From NCBI GenBank assembly GCA_001825665.1, contig MHXZ01000067.1:1-64000 (forward strand): a DNA stretch of 64,000 nucleotides. Direction: 5' to 3'. Source of the stretch: Planctomycetes bacterium GWF2_41_51 (lineage in GTDB: Bacteria > Planctomycetota > Phycisphaerae > Sedimentisphaerales > UBA12454). Shown here in pieces: positions 52,669 to 60,703 of this stretch (its first letter is position 1; each line of letters starts with the position of its first letter). The notes beneath the pieces are model-generated. The model was not told where the DNA came from, searched no databases, and saw nothing but the letters and a program-made list of their open reading frames with translations. The position numbers and the translations under genes were made by a program.

Positions 52669-53790
52669 TTATGCGTTATCTAAGCACTTCTTGAGTGTTT
52701 CACAAACCAACTGAGCATCCTCTTTTGACAAATTATTATGAAACGGCAGCGCTATCGTGCATTTGCATACACTGTCGCTGACTGGAAAATCGCCGTCTTT
52801 AAACCCAAACTTTTCAACCATAAAGGACTGCTGTGTTACTGGCGGGAAATAATTGCTAACTTGTATTCCCTCATTGAGCATTGCATTTAGAATAGCATTT
52901 CGCTTTGCCGCATAAGGTTCTTTTAACCTTATTACAAACACAAACCAGCTCATTCTGCAATTCTCCGGTGCCTTCGGCACAATAATCCTGTTTTCATCGG
53001 CCAGAAGCTGCTGATAAAAACTTGCGACATTTTGACGTTTCGCCACAAATTCTTCAATTCTATCTAATTGGCTGACCCCCAGAGCCGCGTTTATATCGCT
53101 CATTCTGAAATTATAACCCATTCTGTCGTGTGCAAGCCAACCGCCGCCTTTGCCGCGGCCTTGATTTCTCAGCGATTGACAAATATCCGCAAGTTTTTCA
53201 TCATCTGTAAGGATCATCCCACCCTCACCGGTCGTCATCTGTTTATTAGGATAAAAAGCAAAATTGCTCATTGTGCTGAAATTTCCGACTTTTTTGCCGT
53301 TAATCTCTGCCCCCAAACCTTCGCAGCTATCCTCAATCACAGGCAAATTGTGTTTTTTAGCAATCTCCCATACAACATCCATCCCGCTTGGATTACCAAA
53401 AACGACAACCGGCATAATCGCTTTAGTTTTAGATGTGATTTTCGCCTCGATTTTGATCGGGTCTATATTAAGGCTGACCGGGTCGATATCCACAAAAACC
53501 GGCTTCGCATCGACCATCATTATTGAGTTTGTAGTTGCAATAAACGTGAAAGGCGTTGTGATTACCTCGTCGTCTGCTCCGATTCCCAAAGCTTTCAGAC
53601 ATAAATAAAGCCCGCTTGTACCTGAAGTTACAGCAATTGCGTATTTTCTGCCGATGTACTTTGCCAGCTTCTTTTCAAATTCTGGAATTTTTGGGCCGAG
53701 CGAAAGATTGGGAGTTTTAAGAACCTCAATCACAGCTTTAATATCATTTTCGTTAATGTCCGGCCGGGAAAGGTGAACCTTCATATTCAT
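52669..53790 (-). CDS. DegT/DnrJ/EryC1/StrS-family sugar aminotransferase
   Basis: PLP-dependent aminotransferase acting on keto sugars linked to nucleotides (373 residues). It has VTSGTSGLYLCLKALG, TPFTFIATTNSI, EDSCEGLGAE, the PLP lysine in YPNKQMTTGEGG and RNQGRGKGG. AGGGA lies upstream of the ATG at 53790, which follows the tRNA terminator. Used in surface polysaccharide or amino-sugar synthesis; the exact sugar is unknown. Confidence 0.92.
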   Translation of the reverse strand: MNMKVHLSRPDINENDIKAVIEVLKTPNLSLGPKIPEFEKKLAKYIGRKYAIAVTSGTSGLYLCLKALGIGADDEVITTPFTFIATTNSIMMVDAKPVFVDIDPVSLNIDPIKIEAKITSKTKAIMPVVVFGNPSGMDVVWEIAKKHNLPVIEDSCEGLGAEINGKKVGNFSTMSNFAFYPNKQMTTGEGGMILTDDEKLADICQSLRNQGRGKGGGWLAHDRMGYNFRMSDINAALGVSQLDRIEEFVAKRQNVASFYQQLLADENRIIVPKAPENCRMSWFVFVIRLKEPYAAKRNAILNAMLNEGIQVSNYFPPVTQQSFMVEKFGFKDGDFPVSDSVCKCTIALPFHNNLSKEDAQLVCETLKKCLDNA

Positions 53791-53804
53791 AAGATCGAGT
53801 CCCT

Positions 53805-53840
53805 AAAAAAACAATTGGGCAACCATCATAGATTGCCCCA
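53805..53840 (-). terminator. Terminator of the tRNA-Pro transcript
   Basis: On the minus strand GGGCAA and TTGCCC pair (53833-53838 with 53817-53822) and are followed by AATTG and seven T. It separates the tRNA from the aminotransferase gene. Confidence 0.75.
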
Positions 53841-53861
53841 TTAATTCGCCTTTAAAGGCAA

Positions 53862-53936
53862 TCGGGGAAACAGGATTTGAACCTGCGACCTCTGCGTCCC
53901 GAACGCAGCGCTCTAGCCAAGCTGAGCTACTCCCCG
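53862..53936 (-). tRNA. tRNA-Pro (anticodon CGG)
   Basis: Minus-strand cloverleaf: acceptor stem CGGGGAG with the 3' TTCCCCG, D arm with AGCTCAGCTTGG, anticodon stem CTGCG/CGCAG around loop TTCGGGA (anticodon CGG, reading CCG) and T arm GCAGG TTCAAAT CCTGT. The CCA end is not encoded. One G-T pair sits at the acceptor base. Confidence 0.93.
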
Positions 53937-53977
53937 GGAAAAACCAAGATTATAATTAATTTTGAAAGTAATTCAAG

Positions 53978-56311
53978 CTATAATAAATTAATCGGGTCAA
54001 CATCGACCTGCACCTGCACCGCTGAAGACGGCGGCTTCAATTTACGGAATCTGCTTAATAATTCGCTAAGTTGAGCAGGCTTTTGTGTCTGCAGAATAAT
54101 TTGTTTCCTGTGATACCTCTGGATTCTCGCAATTGCTGAATCCGCAGGTCCGTTCATTTTAATATCAAACCTGCATGATGAAATAATGCCGCTTATCTGC
54201 TCGGCTATTTTCTGGGAAATATTGGTTAGTCTGTCAAATTTAGTATCACGTATTCTCACAATCGCAAGTCTGCCATACGGAGGCAGCAGACACATCTGCC
54301 TGTGCTTCAATTCTTCTTTAACAAAACCTTCAAAATTATCTTCAACAGCGAATTTAATCGCAGGCTGCTGCGGCATAAACGTTTGAATATAAACCGTGCC
54401 GCCTTTACTGCTCCTGCCCGCTCTGCCCGCAACCTGACAGATTAGCTGGTATGTCCGTTCATTTGCCCTGAAATCAGGCAGTTGAAGCGATGTATCGGCA
54501 TTTATTATCCCTACCAGCGTAACATTCGGAAAGTGAAGCCCCTTTGCAAGAATCTGAGTGCCGGCCAGAATATCAATTTCGCCCGCATCGAAACTGCCAA
54601 GCAATTTATAATAATCGTGCTTCTGCATTGAATCGCTGTCGACCCTGACAACCTTCACGGAAGGTATTTTTTGTATAAGTTCATCTTCGAGCCGCTGTGT
54701 TCCAAGGCCTATCATTGAAACATTTTGGCCGCAAACAGGGCAATTTTTGGGTATAAGCGTTTGAGATAAGCAATAATGGCAAACGGCAAAGCCCCCTCCG
54801 ATTCTGTTCTTTAAATTCGGCTGATGCTGATGTTTTTCTGATTTGTGAAACGTAAGTGTTACATCGCAGTTGCGGCACTTTAGCGAATATCGGCAGCTCG
54901 GGCAGAATATAAAATTGCTGTATCCCCTGCGATTAAGCATTAGAATTATCTGTTCTTTTTTTTGTATGGTTTTTTTAATCGCGTCTTCAAGTTCAGGACT
55001 TAAAATATTTACGGTGCCTTTTTCATGCCTGCACTGTGTCATATCGATGATTTTCATCTGCGGCTTGGGCAAATTCATCACGCGATTCGGCAGAGAAAGT
55101 TTCACAAAATGGCTTTTTGCCGCACAATTATTTAAGGTTTCAAGCGAAGGCGTCGCGCTTCCCAAAATACAAACAGCATCTGTCATCTGGGCAAGCTTTA
55201 CAGCAACATCTCTTCCATTATATCTGGGGACTGTATCTTGTTTATAACTCGGTTCGTGCTCTTCATCGACAACAACTATTCCGAGTTTAGAAACAGGAGC
55301 AAAAATTGCGCTTCTTGCGCCGATTACGACAATTGGCGAAGTGCTTTTGATTTTCTGCCATTGCGCGTTTCTCTGCGATGCGGTAAGCTGCGAATGCATT
55401 ACTGCCAGATTTTCAAACCTGCTGCTGAACCGCTGAATCGTCTGAGCGGTAAGCGCGATTTCAGGAAGTAATACTATCGCACTTTTGCCTGCTGCTATCG
55501 CTTTTTCGATCGACTTTATATAGACTTCAGTTTTGCCGCTGTCGGTAACACCGTGAAGAAGCACAACCGAAAATTTCTCTGCGTCAATCCGGCTTTCAAT
55601 TTCAGCCCGAGCTTTTTTCTGATCGTCATTTAATACAACATTTTTTGTTTTTAAAACAAGCCCCTTAGGCATAAGAGGCAAATCAGAATAAACTGCCCTG
55701 CTTGTCAATTTCACAATTCCTGATTGCAGAAGCTTTTTCAACGGAGCCATTGTTGCGCCGCTTTGCTCAAGAAGTTTTTCAGTCTCAACAGCAGTTTCAG
55801 CATCAAATGCTTTTAACTGCATTAGCGTTTCTATTATTTGTTTTTGTTTCTTGCCGCGAATTGTTTCAATATCAGTCTGCGAGTTAATAAATGCCGATTT
55901 AAGGCTTTTTGTACCGGTATTTTTTTTCACTGCCGCAGGCAGCATTGAGCCTAAAACTTCACCGAGCGGACAAATATAATATTCACTGATCCATTTTCCG
56001 AGCTTCAAAAGTCTCTCATCAAGAAGCGGAACGGCATCGACTGCCTTTTTTACATGTTTTAATTTATATGGAAGGTTTGCGGTTTTTGCATCCTTGATTT
56101 CGATACAAAAAACGGTTGAAAGTTTGTTCGATTTGCCAAATGGGACTTCAAGCCTTTGTCCAGGTTCAATCGGAAGCAAAGAATCCGGCAGAAGATAGCT
56201 GAATACTTCATCGACGCCAGTATCAATCGCGACAGTTACAATATTGCTGCATTCGATTTTTTTATTTTCGCCGGTGTCGAATAAGCTATTCTCTAAATTT
56301 GGGACGGTCAC
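53978..56311 (-). CDS. priA: Primosomal replication restart helicase PriA
   Basis: Restarts stalled replication forks. The 777-residue protein begins at GTG (56311), with GAGG upstream. Order: N-terminal DNA-binding region, helicase with Walker A GVTDSGKTEVYIK and DEEH box (VVDEEHEPSYKQD), two zinc-binding CxxC groups (CPSCRYSLKCRNCD and CHYCLSQTLIPKNCPVC) and helicase C (NVTLVGIINADTSLQLPDFRANERTYQLICQVAGRAGR). Length and order match the family. Confidence 0.94.
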   Translation of the reverse strand: MTVPNLENSLFDTGENKKIECSNIVTVAIDTGVDEVFSYLLPDSLLPIEPGQRLEVPFGKSNKLSTVFCIEIKDAKTANLPYKLKHVKKAVDAVPLLDERLLKLGKWISEYYICPLGEVLGSMLPAAVKKNTGTKSLKSAFINSQTDIETIRGKKQKQIIETLMQLKAFDAETAVETEKLLEQSGATMAPLKKLLQSGIVKLTSRAVYSDLPLMPKGLVLKTKNVVLNDDQKKARAEIESRIDAEKFSVVLLHGVTDSGKTEVYIKSIEKAIAAGKSAIVLLPEIALTAQTIQRFSSRFENLAVMHSQLTASQRNAQWQKIKSTSPIVVIGARSAIFAPVSKLGIVVVDEEHEPSYKQDTVPRYNGRDVAVKLAQMTDAVCILGSATPSLETLNNCAAKSHFVKLSLPNRVMNLPKPQMKIIDMTQCRHEKGTVNILSPELEDAIKKTIQKKEQIILMLNRRGYSNFIFCPSCRYSLKCRNCDVTLTFHKSEKHQHQPNLKNRIGGGFAVCHYCLSQTLIPKNCPVCGQNVSMIGLGTQRLEDELIQKIPSVKVVRVDSDSMQKHDYYKLLGSFDAGEIDILAGTQILAKGLHFPNVTLVGIINADTSLQLPDFRANERTYQLICQVAGRAGRSSKGGTVYIQTFMPQQPAIKFAVEDNFEGFVKEELKHRQMCLLPPYGRLAIVRIRDTKFDRLTNISQKIAEQISGIISSCRFDIKMNGPADSAIARIQRYHRKQIILQTQKPAQLSELLSRFRKLKPPSSAVQVQVDVDPINLL

Positions 56312-56413
56312 TTTTTACAGCCTCGCCGGGTAATGTGATGTGTAAAGTCCTGCATAACTATTCTATCCCTGGAATTTCAAATATGATATACCCTTCAGGG
56401 TAGAAAACTCCCG

Positions 56414-56476
56414 CGATTGAAAGGTAAGTTGTTATTTATAAGCACTTACCCGCGGATTTGCGGGAAAATTCAATCG
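56414..56476. ncRNA. Branched RNA-like fold upstream of the IS110 remnant
   Basis: CGATTGAA (56414-56421) pairs with TTCAATCG (56469-56476). Inside, GGTAAGT (56423-56429) pairs with ACTTACC (56444-56450), and CGC/GCG pairing around 56451-56462 makes a second hairpin, giving a three-way junction. A palindrome TACCCTTCAGGGTA (56389-56402) lies just before it. Strand and role are unknown. Confidence 0.4.
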
Positions 56477-56837
56477 AGAACAGTATACATGGATAACCGG
56501 ATATATCAATCAAAAATTTACAGAAGCAGTACCCTGAAGCCGGAACCGGAGAAGAAATAAACCCGCAAGCAAAAACTTGCGCAAGAGAAAAAAACATAAA
56601 AATTTTCTCCTTGTCAAATCAAGACTTACAAAAGATTCTTCAAAATTTTTTATAAAGAACTAATCAAATTCGCGCAAGGTTTCTCTTAATTATAGAAGGA
56701 CAAAAAAAACGCAAGGTTTTTTTTAAGAAAAATAACAAAAAAAAGTGTGAAAAAAGTGAAATAAAGCGAATAAAAACATCAAAGAAGACGAGAAAGGTAT
56801 TAAAAAAGCATAAAAAAGTTGTCATAGATTTTGTCCC

Positions 56838-56924
56838 TGAGGTGCTAAGTAAAAGCCGGTTAATCCAACGGGGATTGGCCGCTGGCAAATTAAGTCTATT
56901 ATTGAGGTGCTAAACAAACGACGG
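56838..56924. repeat. Imperfect direct repeat TGAGGTGCTAA
   Basis: The unit TGAGGTGCTAA followed by a GCCGG/GACGG-type end occurs at 56838 and 56903, 65 bases apart. It lies just past the 3' end of the IS110 transposase remnant and may be part of the element's end. The preceding 56480-56830 stretch is A-rich with no gene I can support; CGCAAG hairpins occur at 56564-56581. Confidence 0.45.
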
Positions 56925-56978
56925 ACACTCGGATTGCAAATTTATGCTACCTGTTTCCGTTCTTTTTCGCTAATTTCC

Positions 56979-57631
56979 TCATATTCCGCCTGGCTTATTT
57001 GACAAGTATTTGTCCAGATATTCTGTTATGCTTTCGAGTTGCTTTTCCAAAAGCTCAAGTTCGTCAAGCAGATTTACTGAACGCACCATAAATCCATACC
57101 GCTGCGACAAAGAATTTTCATCCATATCCTATTTGATATTTTCCACCATCTGCCTTTATTTGCAGGCTTATTATATCCCTGTGATTTCAATATTGCTCTG
57201 ATTCTATTTTTTACCTGCCCAACTTTGCCGACAATATTTTTTCGATGAAGTATCATCTGCCGCCATTGCCTGACTTCCTTATTTGGCATATAAACTGTTG
57301 GCAATTCATTTATGCTCATCAGCACCGCCATCTTTCGCGCATCAATCCTGTCATTCTTTTTGGCCGTGCGATATATCCAAGTCATCTTTGATGGATTTGC
57401 AACGTTGATACTGTCGACACAATCAATCAGCGAATCGTAAATAAAGCCTGCCTGTCCGCTTATTTCAAAAGCAAGATGTACTTTGCATCCCGGCTGTTTT
57501 TGACTGAGTAGAAATTGTCTCATAGACTGCACATCCGGACCAAAAGTTTGATAAAGATCGTTTTTTCCATTTTCGACAACACAGGCAACAGTTTTGTTGC
57601 TATCCAAATCAAAGCCGATATACTTATTCAT
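56979..57631 (-). pseudogene. IS110-family transposase, frameshifted and truncated
   Basis: The first 150 or so residues form the DEDD domain of IS110 transposases (MNKYIGFDLDSNKTVACVVENG, KVHLAFEISGQAGFIYDSL, KNDRIDARKMAVLM). After GRWWKISNRIW the frame stops making sense, but a neighbouring frame from about 57128 reads MDENSLSQRYGFMVRSVNLLDELELLEKQLESITEYLDKYL, the typical coiled coil that follows in these enzymes, ending at 56979. So there is a frameshift near 57120-57130. The C-terminal Transposase_20 domain is missing, so the copy is dead. Confidence 0.8.
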
Positions 57632-57633
57632 TA

Positions 57634-57736
57634 GAGCCTCCGAATAAAAGGGTTATTGTGCGGCGCCACGAGCGTCAGCACGTAAATTTTTGGGACGTTA
57701 AACGATCCCGTATTATAACCGAAGTTTGGAGGCTCC
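57634..57736 (-). ncRNA. Possible bridge-RNA relic upstream of the IS110 transposase
   Basis: The 100 bases between the transposase start and an outer inverted pair GAGCCTCC/GGAGGCTC (57634-57641 with 57728-57735) hold two hairpins: GGGACGTT-AACGATCCC (57692-57709, one bulge) and GTGC...GCAC (57658-57681) with a CGC/GCG inner stem and internal loops GG and TCA. IS110-group elements encode a guide ('bridge') RNA in this position. Since the transposase is broken, only a relic is proposed. Confidence 0.4.
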
Positions 57737-57890
57737 GGTTTCATAGCTTATCCGCGTAATCCACGATTAAAATTCTAAATTTTTACACTGCGCAATCTGC
57801 GTCAAAAGCAGACCATTAAAGACCCTGAACCTCTATAGAAAACGCTTCATTTTAATATACTTTTCTCACCATTTTTTATTAAAATTCCGT

Positions 57891-57918
57891 GAAAATCCGT
57901 GCAATCCGTGGTTAATTT
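57891..57918. repeat. CCGTG-type repeat
   Basis: Three CCGTG units ending CCGTGGTTAATT, similar to the TTCGTG cluster near 48340. The surrounding gap from the IS110 remnant to the HAD gene (57737-58156) shows no gene to me. Confidence 0.4.
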
Positions 57919-58156
57919 TTCTATTTTTAGCAAATTCGTCCTAACTGCGTAATTCTCAACGAGTTATTGTTTTAAAATCGCTCATAACTCCTTATTTTAC
58001 GTGTAAAACCACACGCGGAACTAACCCCTGAAAGTTGCCAAAAATCTTTGTTTTCAGCTCAAAAACAAGCCTCAAAACTTGCGCATCCTTTTCTAAAATC
58101 GCAATTTCCGCGCAAGTCGCAGCGAAGTGTTGGAGCCGCGCGAAACCCCATTTACA

Positions 58157-58816
58157 TTAATACTCTTCACTATTCACTATTAACTTTATAAGTTCACTTG
58201 GCTCATTACTGATGAAGTCCGCCCCCGCTTCCCTTAATTCTGCTTCACCTCTAAAGCCCCAGCTTACACCGATGGACTTCATATTAGCTGCTTTAGCCGT
58301 TTTGATATCGACATTGCTGTCCCCGACAAAGACCGCTTCATTTGGCTTAACTCCAAGTTTATCAAGTATTTGCAGCGCAGCGGTTGGCTCGGGTTTTACC
58401 GGAGCACCATTGTTTCCGCCTTTGACGATTTCAAACATGTCTGGAAAAAAGTGTCTTACAACTTTCTCTGACATTTTCTGGTCTTTGTTTGTAAGCACTG
58501 CCATCTTAATGCCCTGCTTTTTCAACGCCGGAAGCACATTTTCAAACCCTTTATATGGCAATGATTTATCAAGACAGATTTCTATGTATTTTTCCCGCAT
58601 TTTAACAAGCACCTGTTCGATAAGTTCCTGTTTATCCCCCGCCAGTGCCCTGCTGATTAGCGTTCTGGTTCCGTCCCCAATCATTTTCATAAATGCTTCT
58701 GTGCTATGTACTTGCTGATCATAAAAGTGTAAGGCAAAGTTTGTCGCATCGGCTAAGTCTTGCAGCGAATTTACAAGAGTCCCATCAAGGTCGAAAATTA
58801 CAGCTTTGTAAGTCAT
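58157..58816 (-). CDS. gph: HAD-family phosphatase (phosphoglycolate phosphatase-like)
   Basis: A 219-residue HAD hydrolase with motif I FDLDGTLVNS, motif II VLTNKD, Lys in KPEPTAALQ and motif IV GDSNVDIKTAKAA, plus a helical cap after motif I. It best resembles Gph/phosphoglycolate phosphatase, though substrate choice within HAD proteins is not settled by sequence. GGAAAC precedes the ATG. The TTCACTATTCAC-type repeat lies at its 3' end (58161-58190). Confidence 0.85.
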   Translation of the reverse strand: MTYKAVIFDLDGTLVNSLQDLADATNFALHFYDQQVHSTEAFMKMIGDGTRTLISRALAGDKQELIEQVLVKMREKYIEICLDKSLPYKGFENVLPALKKQGIKMAVLTNKDQKMSEKVVRHFFPDMFEIVKGGNNGAPVKPEPTAALQILDKLGVKPNEAVFVGDSNVDIKTAKAANMKSIGVSWGFRGEAELREAGADFISNEPSELIKLIVNSEEY

Positions 58817-58989
58817 TTTGTTTCCATAGCTTAAATAAAGGCGGAAGTTTATTAAAATTCAGCATCAAAGTCAATTGTTAAAATACTAATTAAATTGTGT
58901 TCTTTTTACATAAATGCTTGCAAACCAATAACAAAGGAGTTATAATACTTTCGTTAAATGCTCCACTACTGCAGCCTGAAAGGGAGCTT

Positions 58990-59391
58990 ATGAATGTATC
59001 GTTAATTTTGCACAAAAAAAACGGTTCAAAAAAAGTATTGCCAATCCGCAATAAAGCCACAATTCTTGGCCGCCGAAATGATTGCGACCTTTGTATTCCA
59101 TTACAGGTTGTTTCACGCCGGCATTGCCAGTTAAGTCAGGAATCTAACTCTTTGAAAATCCGTGACTTAAAATCCAGCAATGGCACATTTGTCAATGGCA
59201 GTAAGATCGATAAAGAAGCACAGGCCGGCCCCGGCGACCGAATCCAGATTGGCCCCTTGACTTTCACCGTCCAGATTGACGGCCAGCCAACTGAGGTTTC
59301 CGCTTCGGACACTGCAATTATGCAGCCGATGCCGGACGTCTCAAAAGCCAAACCGGATGCTTTAAACGGAAGCGCAACTTTTACCGGCTAA
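58990..59391 (+). CDS. FHA-domain protein
   Basis: A 133-residue phosphothreonine-binding FHA protein. The start at 58990 (MNVSLILHKKNGS) has AGGGAG 5 bases upstream; the longer frame is not supported. The FHA core is RNKATILGRRNDCDLCIP ... VSRRHCQLS ... IRDLKSSNGTFVNGSKI, with the conserved Arg, Ser, His and Asn. The C-terminal tail is Thr/Ala rich. No kinase is nearby, so its partner is unknown. Confidence 0.88.
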   Translation: MNVSLILHKKNGSKKVLPIRNKATILGRRNDCDLCIPLQVVSRRHCQLSQESNSLKIRDLKSSNGTFVNGSKIDKEAQAGPGDRIQIGPLTFTVQIDGQPTEVSASDTAIMQPMPDVSKAKPDALNGSATFTG

Positions 59392-59486
59392 AATTGAGAA
59401 ACAAATGGATTTGTAAGTTACTTGACTAACAGGACTTATCTTAGGATTTCCTGCGCAATTAGCTTGATAGACTAACAATTCCTTTT

Positions 59487-60587
59487 TTATCCCGCCAGGC
59501 TTTTCAGAAATTCTTCGTTAGTTGGGTATTTTTTCAACAGCTTATCCATCGATTCAATCGCCTCTCTGGGTTTATAACTCGACAACACCCGCCTCATCGT
59601 TGTAAGTCCTTTCATATCCTGCTCATTGTATAAAATTTCTTCTTTTCGCGTCCCGCTGGCAGGTATATTTATCGCCGGAAATATCCTCTGTTCGGCAAGC
59701 GAACGGTCAAGCACTATTTCGCTGTTGCCTGTGCCTTTAAATTCTTCATAAATCAACTGATCCATCCGCGAGCCGGTATCGACCAGTATGGTTGCGATAA
59801 TCGTAACCGACCCTCCATTTTCGATATTCCTTGCCATCCCGAAAAATCTTCGTGGTGTCTCCAATGCTCCGACTTCCACTCCGCCCGACATAACCCTTCC
59901 GGTTCCCGACCCTTTGCGGTTAAATGACCTGCCCATCCGCGTCAGACTATCCACCAGAATCACCACATCTCTGCCGCATTCGAGTTCAACCCTGATATTC
60001 GCCAGCATCAATTCCGCCAGCGCGATATGTTCCTCCATCGTTCCATCTATAGTGCTTGCAAGAACTTCTGCTCCTTTTACTTTCCGCCGAAAACTCGTAA
60101 CCTCTTCAGGTCTCTCGTCTATCAATAACACAATTACATGTGCTTTTGGGTCATCATAAAGAATAGCTTCTGCTATTTGTCCAAGCAGCACCGTCTTGCC
60201 CGCCTTTGGGGGCGATATTATCAATCCCCGCGTTCCTTTTCCTATCGGCGCAACCAGGTCGATTATCCGCATACTCCGTTCTCCGCATTTCGCCAGATTA
60301 AACCGCTTATTAGGATTGACCGCGACAAGGTCATTAAAAAGCTTGCGCTTTTGAAACTCCTGCGGCTTTAATCCGCATACCGACTCCACTGCCAACAATT
60401 CTTTCCTGCCCCTGACCACACTGAACGGCCCGGCCATTACAGCCCCTTCGGCAAGTCTATATTGCCGAATAATTTGCGGCGGCACAAAACAGTCGCTGGG
60501 ACTTGACCGCAGCGATCTTTCAACACTGACTAAACGTCCGGTTCCATTTTTATCAAACTTTAAAATTCCACTGGCAATATCCGGCAT
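59487..60587 (-). CDS. rho: Transcription termination factor Rho, short form
   Basis: RNA-dependent ATPase of 366 residues, starting at 60587 (ATG, with GGAG upstream); E. coli Rho has 419. The first helical N-terminal domain is absent. In the cold-shock domain the RNP1-like GFGFLR is replaced by GTGRLV, so the primary RNA-binding aromatics are lost. The motor part is intact: SPPKAGKTVLL Walker A, LLIDERPEEV, VILVDSLTRM, and the R-loop region GSGTGRVMSGG. It may be a second, altered Rho or the only one. Confidence 0.9.
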   Translation of the reverse strand: MPDIASGILKFDKNGTGRLVSVERSLRSSPSDCFVPPQIIRQYRLAEGAVMAGPFSVVRGRKELLAVESVCGLKPQEFQKRKLFNDLVAVNPNKRFNLAKCGERSMRIIDLVAPIGKGTRGLIISPPKAGKTVLLGQIAEAILYDDPKAHVIVLLIDERPEEVTSFRRKVKGAEVLASTIDGTMEEHIALAELMLANIRVELECGRDVVILVDSLTRMGRSFNRKGSGTGRVMSGGVEVGALETPRRFFGMARNIENGGSVTIIATILVDTGSRMDQLIYEEFKGTGNSEIVLDRSLAEQRIFPAINIPASGTRKEEILYNEQDMKGLTTMRRVLSSYKPREAIESMDKLLKKYPTNEEFLKSLAG

Positions 60588-60691
60588 CAAATCATTTCTC
60601 CAAATGTTTTTTTAGGAAGGATTAGAATACATTATACAGCAAATTATGATTTGTTAAAAACAGTAATCGTAGATTTTACGTAAAAATTCAG

Positions 60692-60697
60692 TATAAT
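60692..60697 (+). promoter_or_regulatory. TATAAT box close to the ABC-F start
   Basis: A perfect TATAAT ends 6 bases before the ATG at 60704, leaving no room for a ribosome site. No strong -35 is visible. A leaderless message is the simplest reading. Confidence 0.4.
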
Positions 60698-60703
60698 GTC
60701 CCA

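Noticed and set aside
56410-56424. CRISPR-like repeat end (ATTGAAAG)
   Set aside because: Only one copy; no spaced repeats follow and no cas genes are present in the window.
56664-56888. Hydrophobic minus-strand open frame of 74 codons
   Set aside because: Its Phe/Leu runs arise from A-rich plus-strand tracts; no ribosome site or conserved motif.
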